A stretch of 14,234 bases of DNA, taken from the NCBI GenBank assembly GCA_001507935.1, contig LGET01000019.1, positions 1 through 14,234 on the forward strand, given 5' to 3'. Source of the DNA: Thermococcales archaeon 44_46. Lineage in GTDB: Archaea > Methanobacteriota_B > Thermococci > Thermococcales > Thermococcaceae. Under the pieces are notes generated by a model. The model did no database searches. It saw only the letters and a program-made list of their open reading frames with translations, and was not told the DNA's origin. Each line of letters starts with the position of its first letter. Within the stretch, counting starts at the first letter, position 1. Of the stretch, positions 1-8,033 are shown one piece after another. The position numbers and the translations under genes are program-made.

Positions 1-1
1 T

Positions 2-8
2 AGGTGAT
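2..8 (+). promoter_or_regulatory. Ribosome binding site that sets the start of the first pilin gene
   Basis: The bases AGGTGAT lie seven bases before the ATG at 16. This favours that ATG over the GTG at 4, which falls inside the site itself. The TAG at 1-3 or the TGA at 5-7 could be the stop of an upstream operon gene outside the window, but this cannot be decided from here. Confidence 0.6.
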
Positions 9-15
9 ATGCTCT

Positions 16-483
16 ATGCGAACATCACGCGCTCAAACGGCAATTGAAATGGTGTTTATACTCTCTATCATTTTCATCGGATTAATCCTCATTGTTCCTT
101 CATATGTGGAGAACAACACGAACGTGGCGATAGTGGGTTACGTGAGAAGCTCCGTTTCAAAGGCAGTTGATTACCTAAACACCGGCATAATGACGAATGA
201 GGAACCTTACAGCTATTTAAACCCAATACTGGCAAATATTACAGAAAATCCCCATTTGTCTATTAAGAGCCTGACATCCGAGGAGACTGGGAGCGAAGTT
301 ACTATAAAAGTTACCCTATCGACTCCATTCCAGTCAATTGAAACTCTTCCCAGCCTAGCGGAAAATATAACTGCCTTTGTAAAGAAAGACCTCGTCGAAA
401 ACTTTAGGTTCACCGATAACAATGGAGTTTTATCTTACGGCGGGAAAACGGTAAATATAGAAATTGATGTGGTGAGAGGATGA
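16..483 (+). CDS. Small archaeal type IV pilin-like protein (class III signal peptide)
   Basis: A secreted 155-aa protein predicted to be a pilin or pseudopilin subunit. The N-terminus is a short basic tip followed by A6-Q7-T-A-I-E11 and a hydrophobic helix (about residues 12-28). Gln at +1 and Glu at +5 match the QxxxE pattern of archaeal class III signal peptides cut by the prepilin peptidase (EppA/PibD type), although Ala rather than Gly sits at -1. The rest (about residues 30-155) has no recognised domain, is probably a beta-rich head, and carries a few N-x-S/T sequons. I chose the ATG at 16 over the GTG at 4 because of the AGGTGAT site. The stop overlaps the next gene's start by 4 bases (ATGA), so the two are probably translationally coupled. 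It could be the major or a minor pilin; the sequence does not say which. Confidence 0.8.
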   Translation: MRTSRAQTAIEMVFILSIIFIGLILIVPSYVENNTNVAIVGYVRSSVSKAVDYLNTGIMTNEEPYSYLNPILANITENPHLSIKSLTSEETGSEVTIKVTLSTPFQSIETLPSLAENITAFVKKDLVENFRFTDNNGVLSYGGKTVNIEIDVVRG

Positions 484-1964
484 GGAGAAAGGGCCAATTA
501 CTTTCAATTGATGCACTGCTTTCACTGGTTATCGTTGTTATGGTTGTTGGGGTAGTTATGAATACCAACGATATGATAAAGGCTGAGATAACCAACCTTC
601 TGGACTGGTATGATAGGGCAAACATAGCCAACAACATGCTTGATGTCCTGACCAAAAACCCTGGTTATCCAGAGGATTGGGAGGAGAATGTGAGCGGTGT
701 TAAAATGATTGGACTAAGGCATGAAGGTTACTCTTACGCTTTGGATCATGAAAAGATACTTGCTCTTAATAGGTCAAAGGAGAATTTAACAGAGATATTT
801 GACCAGTTGGCGAGAGGAAAAGACTTTATGTTTGAATTTTACGTTTCAAAGTTTAATGTGAGTGTTAAGGGGAGGTTTCCGAGGGTTTATCTTGATAATG
901 TGACTTTTGCAAATCCAAGAGGTAATCCTCCTGGAGTAAACTTTCAGATATCCGGTGGACAGGGGAACACGGTTTTTGCAGTGAGCTATGTTGAGATAGT
1001 TAGGACTGGGCATCAATATGTCAATGAGTCCATTTGTTCTCTCAAAGATGGAAACAACATTAACCTACAGGATGGGGACAGAGTGAAGTTTATTCTTGTC
1101 CAAGACGTTATACTTAGTGCAAAGAGGGGGCAAGGTCCTGAAGGCCCTTATATAGAACCCTCTCCCCTTACAATACCTGCGGGGGCTCTTGTAGACATTT
1201 ATATCACAGGCCCCGAAGTTAGTAACTTCACAATCAATTTTGGGGGAGGGGAGTGCCCATACGAATTCAACTTCGGTGGGAAGGGAAACGTTGTTGTAAC
1301 GGTTTTTGCAGCGGATAACACCTTCCCCAACCTTACCTCCACCTACAATCGCTCCAGAAACTTTTATGACTTGGGTGAATCGCTATACAAGATTGCATTC
1401 ATAAACAAGACCTTTGTAGAAGATGAAGCGACGATAAAAGCATCTATGCAAAGATCACCTTGGATTGAGCCTGTTGAGAGGACTTTTGTATTTTTAAGAC
1501 CAGTATACAATCTTTCTGCTGGACCTTCAGACGAAGAGCCTCTCGTTTACGGGTTTATGAAGTACAAGGTCATGGATGGGGAAGTGGTCAGGATCAAAGT
1601 TAACTCATCAAGTTATGGAAACCTAACTTTAATAAGCCAGCTTGGCACCGAGATAAGAGGATTCTTCGTTTATGGGAATCAAAGCGATTTAAATGCAACG
1701 CTTGTATGGTACGAATATGAAAACGAAACCAGAACCCAGAAGTTGAAGTCATACAAGGGCTTCAACGGAACAATAACAGTTCCCTTTAAGGAGCTCTTTG
1801 GATCGACGGATACTCAGAACAAGATACTCCTTTTATGGCTCTATTCACTGGAGGGCTGGTCAAGGGATGAGGTTGAGATCGAGTTTATTCCGGAGATAAG
1901 GTACATGCTTGAGCCCAAGTTTGATGATGCTATAATAAAACTTCTCGTGTGGGATGACAGATGA
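480..1964 (+). CDS. Large pilin-like surface protein A (RRKGQ...DALL N-terminus)
   Basis: A 494-aa predicted secreted or anchored surface protein. The N-terminus is M-R-R-K-G5-Q6 followed by a hydrophobic helix to about residue 28. The basic tip plus G|Q looks like a prepilin peptidase site, but the acidic residue (D11) is at +6 instead of +5. The large ectodomain is beta-rich in appearance with many N-x-S/T sequons and two cysteines, C186 and C259. The segment around C259 (C-P-Y-E-F), the following FYDLGESLYKIAFINKTFV stretch and the C-terminal LLVWDD are echoed in the next gene, indicating paralogy. It overlaps its neighbours by 4 bases at both ends (ATGA). GGTG at 471-474 serves as ribosome binding site. 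I do not recognise a named family; a role as minor pilin or filament-tip component is inferred from the N-terminus and operon. Confidence 0.8.
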   Translation: MRRKGQLLSIDALLSLVIVVMVVGVVMNTNDMIKAEITNLLDWYDRANIANNMLDVLTKNPGYPEDWEENVSGVKMIGLRHEGYSYALDHEKILALNRSKENLTEIFDQLARGKDFMFEFYVSKFNVSVKGRFPRVYLDNVTFANPRGNPPGVNFQISGGQGNTVFAVSYVEIVRTGHQYVNESICSLKDGNNINLQDGDRVKFILVQDVILSAKRGQGPEGPYIEPSPLTIPAGALVDIYITGPEVSNFTINFGGGECPYEFNFGGKGNVVVTVFAADNTFPNLTSTYNRSRNFYDLGESLYKIAFINKTFVEDEATIKASMQRSPWIEPVERTFVFLRPVYNLSAGPSDEEPLVYGFMKYKVMDGEVVRIKVNSSSYGNLTLISQLGTEIRGFFVYGNQSDLNATLVWYEYENETRTQKLKSYKGFNGTITVPFKELFGSTDTQNKILLLWLYSLEGWSRDEVEIEFIPEIRYMLEPKFDDAIIKLLVWDDR

Positions 1965-4078
1965 GGAGGAGAGGGTTTGTATTCACGCTTGATGCTCTGC
2001 TGTCGTTGATTTTGGTTGTGGTGTTTGTTAGTGGCATGGTTGCTATTATAGATAATACAAATGTTTACACGAGTTCATTAAGAGAGGGGAGCAAGTACAA
2101 AGCTGAAGATGTTCTCACAACCCTAAGAAATGTTCCTCTTAAGGAGCTTGTTCCTCCAGAAATTTTGGAAAACTGGAGCAATAGTGGTGTTCTCGATGAG
2201 CCTCTTGTGACCCCAGACATGAGTCCCCTTGATATAATCGCCACTTACTGGGCAACTAGGGATCTTTTCCCCGAGAAAAACCTCACCCATAATGCGGAGC
2301 TGATTCTGGGATACCTTTTGAACAAAACTCTTGAGGGCTATTACTACGAACTGCTTATAAACAACTACACGAGCTCTTATCTTAGAAAGGTCGGCGGGGA
2401 TTACTCCAAGGCTTTTGAGGTTTCTCCCGCAACGCTCACCTTGAGTGGATATAAGTACAACCAGACGCCGAGGGGATATATGGCGAGGGCATATTTATCA
2501 AAAGCGACGCTGATAAGGGAGGACTTAATTGGAATCCACAGAGCACTAGCAGCAGCATGTTCTTATTATCATTACAACACATTCACTCTCATGACCAATA
2601 TAACTATACCAGAAGATGCCAAATCCATAATTGCGGATGGGAGGTTTGTAAAAAGAACAACCCAAGATATGGATGTGTATCTAAACAACACCTTTGTAAC
2701 TTCGTCTAGTGATGAGTTAATAGATATAAGTGATTATATCAACCCAGGATCCACTCCGTTAAAGATTGTATATAGCAATGGTCCTTGTGGATACGAGCTT
2801 GGAGTTGGTAGTGGCACAACGCTTCATTTAAAATATCAAAGTTCATCCCTTGCAGTCGAAGATCCAGGCTTGGTGAAGCTATATGACTTGGAAAGTGATT
2901 ACACTGGAATAACTTATTTCAACACCCTCTTTGTGCCCGGCGAAATAAGAAACATAAACATTCACTTGAAGACAGAGGGTGTTGATAAAGTAAAGCTGTA
3001 TTATTCTTTTGGAGCGAATACTGTGGAGCTTTTGGAGAAAGATGTTAATGAAAACGGGGTGGATGAGATCGATATAACAAATGATGAAATAAAAAATGCC
3101 CTTCAGACTAAAGCGGGCATGGACTATGTCAATCTCAGTAAAACATCTTTCACGTTTATATTGGCCTTAGACTCCCGCCTGTCTGATGATGGACTGACTT
3201 TTGAGTATGGAGGACGAGACTATGGGGGGGAAAGGCGGAGAAAGCTCTATGGGTATCCAAACTCGTGGATAAAGATTGATTACGTCCCGAGAATCCTCAT
3301 AACCCTATACTCTATTCCCCTTTCAATTTATATTGATTACAACGATGTAGTTTATTCTTCATGTAGTATCTACAGATGTTCTCAAATGCAGGTAAGTTAT
3401 ACGTTTCCACCATATGCGGATCCCTGGTATTCTGATTTATGGGTTGGGATAAACTTTAATTTTTATGCAATTGGTACTATGGAGTTTACTGAAAACGGCT
3501 ACACAATCTACAATGGATCTATCGATAAATACCTTTTCAGGATAGCTTATACTAGGCTTAATGAAACCATGATGGTTCCTGGAAGCTTGAATACGTTTAT
3601 TGCCCAAAGTTATACTTCTGATTACGGATTTAGAGAAGGTAAAACGAGAGGTATTATAAAATACTTCATTCAAGGATATGCCGGTTATGGAGAGGTCTTC
3701 CCCTTCCTTCTCCAGGGTTACCCAACTTATAAGGGCTACAATTTGACCTACTACTACAACGGTTCTTCCGGAATTGTGGAGAAGAATATACTTGTTGGAG
3801 ATCCTCCATACAAGTCTATATCAATTGACGACCTCAACCCTGATATAGGGGGAGGCTACGCTGTAGATGATGCAATTCTAAGACTCTTCGATAAACTCAA
3901 CTATAGAGGAGACTCAAATCCAGGAGAATGGAGAAAGACACCCTTTGACGGCTCTCAGAATAATCCGATAGATGTTGATCTTTCAGAAGAGGTTAGGATT
4001 TCTTTTGTTGATATGGGAGAAATTCCGGGACTTTTTGAGCCTGTACAAATTACCCTGAGAGTATGGAGGGAGGACTGA
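1961..4078 (+). CDS. Large pilin-like surface protein B, paralogue of protein A
   Basis: A 705-aa predicted secreted surface protein. The N-terminus M-R-R-R-G5-F6 is followed by V-F-T-L-D-A-L-L-S-L and a hydrophobic helix to about residue 30, nearly the same as in the preceding gene; Asp is again at +6. The ectodomain is Tyr- and Asn-rich with about a dozen N-x-S/T sequons. Cysteines C200 and C276 are spaced like C186/C259 of protein A, and C276 sits in C-G-Y-E-L versus C-P-Y-E-F there. Another pair, C468 and C473, lies in a segment absent from protein A. The C-terminus L-R-V-W-R-E-D resembles L-L-V-W-D-D-R of protein A. It overlaps upstream by 4 bases and downstream by one base (TGATG). A run of seven G at 3224-3230 does not break the frame. 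Function is inferred: pilin-like or tip subunit, perhaps glycosylated. Confidence 0.8.
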   Translation: MRRRGFVFTLDALLSLILVVVFVSGMVAIIDNTNVYTSSLREGSKYKAEDVLTTLRNVPLKELVPPEILENWSNSGVLDEPLVTPDMSPLDIIATYWATRDLFPEKNLTHNAELILGYLLNKTLEGYYYELLINNYTSSYLRKVGGDYSKAFEVSPATLTLSGYKYNQTPRGYMARAYLSKATLIREDLIGIHRALAAACSYYHYNTFTLMTNITIPEDAKSIIADGRFVKRTTQDMDVYLNNTFVTSSSDELIDISDYINPGSTPLKIVYSNGPCGYELGVGSGTTLHLKYQSSSLAVEDPGLVKLYDLESDYTGITYFNTLFVPGEIRNINIHLKTEGVDKVKLYYSFGANTVELLEKDVNENGVDEIDITNDEIKNALQTKAGMDYVNLSKTSFTFILALDSRLSDDGLTFEYGGRDYGGERRRKLYGYPNSWIKIDYVPRILITLYSIPLSIYIDYNDVVYSSCSIYRCSQMQVSYTFPPYADPWYSDLWVGINFNFYAIGTMEFTENGYTIYNGSIDKYLFRIAYTRLNETMMVPGSLNTFIAQSYTSDYGFREGKTRGIIKYFIQGYAGYGEVFPFLLQGYPTYKGYNLTYYYNGSSGIVEKNILVGDPPYKSISIDDLNPDIGGGYAVDDAILRLFDKLNYRGDSNPGEWRKTPFDGSQNNPIDVDLSEEVRISFVDMGEIPGLFEPVQITLRVWRED

Positions 4079-6582
4079 TGAAGAGGAGAGGTTTTATTTT
4101 AAATTCTGCTGTTTTAGTTCTTCTCATCCCTATGCTACTTCTTTTGGCGACTTATGAGGATGTTTCCTCTCAAATATTTCAGGCACAGAACGAGAGGGTT
4201 CTTGTAGAGAGGAGCTTCAGGGGAGTTGCTTACTTTGACTCTGACTTTCAAAGGGCACTTGAGATTTCTGGAAAACGAGCATTAATAGCTGTCATAGACT
4301 ACGTTACAGTCACTGGAGAATTTATAAAACAGAAAACGGCTAACGAAACCTTGAAAGATTTAATTCTATTTGGAACCAGTGAGGAACTTTCTGGCTATGA
4401 GAATTTGGAGAAGATTATGCAAAACCAGACCATTGAAAGGTGGCTTGCTTTAACAAGAGACTATCTCCTTGAGCAGGGATTTTTGATAGAGCAGAGCGAC
4501 GAGGAGATATTAAGCAACATGAGCATTACTGTTGGTGTTCTTGATTCCTTCACCATTTTCGTAAAGGCAAAGATTCCTAACATAACGGTGAGGGATTTTA
4601 ACGGCAAGATAGTTTACGACGGCTCTATTCCAAAGAGCGGCAACTACACTTATGCGTTTATAGACATTAGAAACCTCGAGGATCCACTATTCCCTCCAAT
4701 GACGGGAGGAAGATATTCGAGATCTATTAGGGCTTGCCTTTACCCATATCCTGAGCTGATAGGAAAGCCAATAAAGGTACTCGAAGGAAATGGCAGCAGT
4801 GATGACCCTTACGTACTCGGGGAATTCTCTAGAAGCGTTAGTAAAGATTACATTTACTTCGGTGACTTTTATCCCGGTGATGGTGCCCTTGCTTACGTGC
4901 TTTTAAATGGCTCTCTTAATGGAACAAACGTCCCGATAATTGTGAACACTACTATAGGTGGAATCTCGCTCTCTCCGGTGAATGTATTCAATGAGAGCGA
5001 TGCGGGGGTTTTAGTGTTTGGAAAATCCAATACAGGAGATTGGAAAAATACTTCTCTTCAATACAGGCTGAATATAACTGTAACAAACGAAGTTGGGGTT
5101 GACTTAACAAACTATCAGATACCTATATTAATCTCAAGTATAAAGGGTTTATCTTCCAGTGTTTTAACACAGCTATTTACTAACACTCAAACTGACGGCA
5201 ACAGTGATATATACCGGGTCAAAGTGGCTATAGATCTTTACGACGAAAATGGGAACAGAATACCTTTTTGGGTTGAATACTGGGATACATCAAACCAGGA
5301 AGCATTAATATGGATCAAAGATTCCATAAACGCTGGTCAATCAAAAACTTATTCGCTTTACTTTGGATCTGGAACTCCGGTTAAAGGATACAACTATGAA
5401 GATGGCCTGTTTATATTCTTTGATGATTTTGAAGATGGAACTTGGAATGATAAATGGATCCAGGTAGAGCAAAGTCCTACCGAGAGCAATGGAGAGCTCA
5501 GAATAAACGGAGGAGACAGTATAGAGGCTGTTAGGACTATAAACTCAATTGGATATAGTGGATCTTTCAGTGTAAGGTTCAGGATGAAGGGACAAAAAAA
5601 TGGGGATTGGGACAGTGGAGTGGGAATAACAGACAGTGATGGTTACATGTTGTTGTTTACCGATGATTATCAGGGAGGGAATGGATTAGCAATCCACAGA
5701 CCTTGGTGGAGTTTTGAGACTGATGTAGATGGGAGGAGTGATGTTACCACATATCACATTTATGAGGCGATAATAGTCCCATTAAGTTCTACTGTTGCAG
5801 ATGCAGAGTTTAAAGACGAGACAGATTATAGAGTGAATACTGATGATGCGTATTCAAGAACATTTATTCAACCATTAAACTATCTCTATTTGGTTACTGA
5901 TAGCGATAGTCCCAGTAGAGATACATACTATGACTTCATCTTCATCCGTAAATATCCAGAGACAAATGGAGACTCCCTTGAAGATTCCACAAACTTTAGT
6001 GGGATATCCTTGAGTTCAAGTGATGTTGAATCTTACACTCCCCCAGCAGTAACTCCTCAAATACTCGCAAAAGCCTATGATCTCCAACCTTTCCTCGACT
6101 GCCTTTTGGAGCAGAGGTACTTTGGAATATACGACGGATGGTCTATATTTGAGAGACTTGAAGGAAGCTATGATAACCATGAAAAATACGAAGAGCTGGC
6201 AAATAAAACCCAAGATGAGCTTGGAATAAGTTATGAAGATAAACATTATCCAATTGGTTTGGTGAGTTTCATGATTCCACACGATTCCTTTGACAGCAAG
6301 CTCTATACGCTCTTTACTTCAGGCCTAACGGCTAGACCGGTAAAAGAAGGTCAGAGCAGTGCTGACTACTATTTCCTTCAATATTACTTTGGTAATGGGA
6401 ATGAGACGAATGGCTACAGAATGTTGGGGGTTTCATATGGAACATTTGACACTCCCTACTTCATTTTCAGTCCACCTGGTGATTTGTCTTTCATTCCCTT
6501 CTTCCTTGACAATCAGACAGCACTTTCAATATTAGGCAAAGCGGCAGCATGTGACCTGCTTGTGAACTATCCATGTAGTTGA
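4078..6582 (+). CDS. Giant pilin-like protein with inserted DUF2341 and lectin-like module
   Basis: An 834-aa predicted surface protein and the largest of the pilin-like set. The N-terminus is M-K-R-R-G5-F6 then a hydrophobic helix (about 7-24), with no acidic residue at +5 or +6. Residues about 331-448 look like DUF2341: L-T-N-Y-Q-I-P-I at the start, then I-P-F-W-V-E-Y-W, W-I-K and Y-S-L-Y-F-G-S-G. They run into F-F-D-D-F-E-D-G (447-454) and a beta-sandwich region ending in F-I-F-I-R-K-Y at about 626, typical of a concanavalin A/laminin-G-like lectin fold. All four cysteines (C220, C675, C825, C833) lie outside this module, so it appears grafted into an older core. I chose the ATG at 4078 because GGAGGGAGG lies just before it and it shares one base with the upstream stop. 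It is probably a tip adhesin or sugar-binding filament subunit; the ligand is unknown. Family assignment is from pattern recognition, not a profile search. Confidence 0.8.
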   Translation: MKRRGFILNSAVLVLLIPMLLLLATYEDVSSQIFQAQNERVLVERSFRGVAYFDSDFQRALEISGKRALIAVIDYVTVTGEFIKQKTANETLKDLILFGTSEELSGYENLEKIMQNQTIERWLALTRDYLLEQGFLIEQSDEEILSNMSITVGVLDSFTIFVKAKIPNITVRDFNGKIVYDGSIPKSGNYTYAFIDIRNLEDPLFPPMTGGRYSRSIRACLYPYPELIGKPIKVLEGNGSSDDPYVLGEFSRSVSKDYIYFGDFYPGDGALAYVLLNGSLNGTNVPIIVNTTIGGISLSPVNVFNESDAGVLVFGKSNTGDWKNTSLQYRLNITVTNEVGVDLTNYQIPILISSIKGLSSSVLTQLFTNTQTDGNSDIYRVKVAIDLYDENGNRIPFWVEYWDTSNQEALIWIKDSINAGQSKTYSLYFGSGTPVKGYNYEDGLFIFFDDFEDGTWNDKWIQVEQSPTESNGELRINGGDSIEAVRTINSIGYSGSFSVRFRMKGQKNGDWDSGVGITDSDGYMLLFTDDYQGGNGLAIHRPWWSFETDVDGRSDVTTYHIYEAIIVPLSSTVADAEFKDETDYRVNTDDAYSRTFIQPLNYLYLVTDSDSPSRDTYYDFIFIRKYPETNGDSLEDSTNFSGISLSSSDVESYTPPAVTPQILAKAYDLQPFLDCLLEQRYFGIYDGWSIFERLEGSYDNHEKYEELANKTQDELGISYEDKHYPIGLVSFMIPHDSFDSKLYTLFTSGLTARPVKEGQSSADYYFLQYYFGNGNETNGYRMLGVSYGTFDTPYFIFSPPGDLSFIPFFLDNQTALSILGKAAACDLLVNYPCS

Positions 6583-6592
6583 GGTGAAAATC

Positions 6593-7378
6593 ATGAGCCT
6601 TGATGAAATCCTCTATAAAGTGGGTGAAGCAGCTGAGTCCTTTGCCGTGAAATCAGCAAAGTGGACAAAAAGAACCCTAGATGAGATAATTAAACCCACT
6701 CCATCAAAAACTCCCCCAAAGTTTAGGCTCCTTAAAAAGCTAATAAAGAGAGAACTCACGGTTCATGAGCTCTTAAGCTTGAGCATTCAGCTTTCCTTTA
6801 TTGCCTATCTCCTATCATCTCTCCTCCTAGTCCTCTTTGGAAATGAGCTTTACCTTGCTCTGCTTTTTGTTGTCTACTTTCTCTACCTGAGATACACCAT
6901 CTTAAAAAATCGAGAATTCTTCATTGAAGTTGAGCCCTACAGGTTCTTCTACTACGGTCTTACCGTAATTGCGTTTTTATCCTTCCTTGGTTATCTCGTG
7001 GTGAGAAGGTTCGCAAAGAACGTTTACTACTTCTACGGCTATTTAGTTGCAATTTTTGGAGTTGTGCTTATTTTCAGGCACCTTTATAAATCAAAGTTCA
7101 CCCGGGACTGGACGTATGGAGTTGTTGAAGAGGTCAAGGGAGAGCTTGTAAAGGTGGATGTACATGATGACATAAGGGCCAATGTTAAACCGGGCAAATA
7201 CTGGGTGGAAAGTGCAGAGAAAGTTGAAGTCGGGGACATAGTGAAGGTCCTCGTGGAAGAAAGAGTCTTCAGGAGTTCCATCCCAAAAAGGATTTTAGAG
7301 GTTCACAAGGCAAAGCCCTCATCGTCAAACACCTCTACGGAGCCAAAGGCAGAAAGTGAAAGCAATAATAACAAGTAG
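6593..7378 (+). CDS. Four-helix membrane protein, possibly DUF2101 family
   Basis: A 261-aa integral membrane protein. Residues 1-58 are a basic, cytosolic-looking segment. Four hydrophobic segments follow at about 61-82, 85-104, 117-137 and 144-164. The C-terminal part (about 172-238) is a soluble, beta-rich domain with alternating Val and charged residues and a V-E-V-G-D-I-V turn, recalling small OB- or NfeD-like barrels. The tail (240-261) is low-complexity Ser/Asn/Lys. The layout fits what I remember of archaeal DUF2101 proteins, but I cannot confirm that. I chose the ATG at 6593 because GAGGTGA at 6581-6587 is correctly spaced before it; a GTG at 6584 would lie inside that site. It starts 10 bases after the giant pilin-like gene and is surely co-transcribed, so it may help assemble, anchor or export the filament proteins. 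Its last 76 bases overlap a convergent gene. Confidence 0.8.
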   Translation: MSLDEILYKVGEAAESFAVKSAKWTKRTLDEIIKPTPSKTPPKFRLLKKLIKRELTVHELLSLSIQLSFIAYLLSSLLLVLFGNELYLALLFVVYFLYLRYTILKNREFFIEVEPYRFFYYGLTVIAFLSFLGYLVVRRFAKNVYYFYGYLVAIFGVVLIFRHLYKSKFTRDWTYGVVEEVKGELVKVDVHDDIRANVKPGKYWVESAEKVEVGDIVKVLVEERVFRSSIPKRILEVHKAKPSSSNTSTEPKAESESNNNK

Positions 7379-7590
7379 AGGGATGTGTAAGGCTCTCTTT
7401 TATATGTTTTCACGAACCCCTCTCCGTTTTTAATTATAAGGGGCTCTACATCACTGGAGAGCGGTTTGATTATAATGTCCTCTCCTCTAAATTCACAATC
7501 CAGCTTGAGACCTCTGCAAACTCTCTTAATAAACATGTATCCCTTCTTGCGATTCCTTATGGAGAGGCGGTAGTATATGGTGTACCCCAT
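7303..7590 (-). CDS. Small conserved-looking hypothetical protein (95 aa)
   Basis: I do not recognise a function. The 95-aa protein starts G-Y-T-I-Y-Y-R-L, has a basic region with two cysteines (C25, C32), a beta-like middle (37-62), a K-R-E-P-Y-T motif (64-69), a hydrophobic stretch (70-82) and an acidic end G-S-V-E-V-F-D-D. That pattern resembles small Thermococcales-specific proteins I have seen, but no family name can be given. It is supported as a real gene by AGGTGG at 7595-7600, four bases before the ATG, and a TATA-like TTTTTTAAAA at 7627-7636. Its last 76 bases run antisense to the end of the membrane-protein gene, so the final residues are constrained by two frames. It may also be read from the vapBC transcript upstream. 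Confidence 0.7.
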   Translation of the reverse strand: MGYTIYYRLSIRNRKKGYMFIKRVCRGLKLDCEFRGEDIIIKPLSSDVEPLIIKNGEGFVKTYKREPYTSLYLLLLLSLSAFGSVEVFDDEGFAL

Positions 7591-7626
7591 AAAACCACCT
7601 ACTACTGAGAAAAGTAAAAAATGTAA

Positions 7627-7636
7627 TTTTAAAAAA
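7627..7636 (-). promoter_or_regulatory. Candidate TATA box of the 95-aa protein gene
   Basis: On the minus strand TTTTTTAAAA sits about 25 bp before a plausible start near 7606, and the ATG is at 7590. The surrounding T-runs (7613-7640) could equally serve as the T-rich terminator of vapC, so the two roles may be combined here. Confidence 0.4.
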
Positions 7637-7661
7637 TTTTCTGTTTGCTGGGGTGAAATAG

Positions 7662-8033
7662 TTACTTCTCTTCTAGCTTTCTCAGATCAATTCTTTCTAT
7701 GCCTAGCTTATCATAAACGTTATCGGAACTTATTATTCTCCCCTGGCAGTTTGCTGCGTGAAATGCATCAAAAACGTTTACCCCGTACTCTTTAATATAA
7801 ATCGCGGCTTTGAGGTATTTTGTGTCCTCTATGTTGCATATCGCCATAACGCTTGAGGCAATTTTAACTGGATCAAGATCATATCGTTTGGCTAAAAGCA
7901 TTAGCTCAATAAAAGTGACCTCCGATGTTGTAATCTGTCCCTTGTATTCTTTGAGTATCTTCTTTGCATTCTTTTTCAGCCAATCGTTTGGCTTTAGAAG
8001 AGCGAGAAAAAAGTCTGTATCTGCATAAATCAT
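7662..8033 (-). CDS. vapC: VapC-type PIN-domain toxin ribonuclease
   Basis: A 123-aa PIN-domain protein, the typical VapC length. VapC toxins are Mg-dependent ribonucleases that cut tRNA or rRNA and are held inactive by VapB. The acidic metal-binding residues are visible: D5 in the N-terminal Y-A-D-T-D-F-F, E43 in F-I-E-L, D89 in V-F-D-A-F-H-A and D104 in I-S-S-D, all in the expected order, so the active site looks intact. GGAGG lies about seven bases before the ATG. The start overlaps the antitoxin stop by 4 bases (ATGA), the usual coupled layout with antitoxin first. It separates the pilin operon from the gua genes. The RNA target cannot be predicted from sequence. Confidence 0.92.
   Translation of the reverse strand: MIYADTDFFLALLKPNDWLKKNAKKILKEYKGQITTSEVTFIELMLLAKRYDLDPVKIASSVMAICNIEDTKYLKAAIYIKEYGVNVFDAFHAANCQGRIISSDNVYDKLGIERIDLRKLEEK

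Noticed and set aside
3224..3230. Run of seven G in the 705-aa gene, a possible frameshift or slippage site
   Set aside because: The reading frame is continuous on both sides, with consistent composition and a C-terminus like its paralogue's.
7577..7795. Plus-strand open frame of 72 codons
   Set aside because: It is antisense to vapC and the start of the 95-aa gene, has no ribosome binding site and an unlikely composition.
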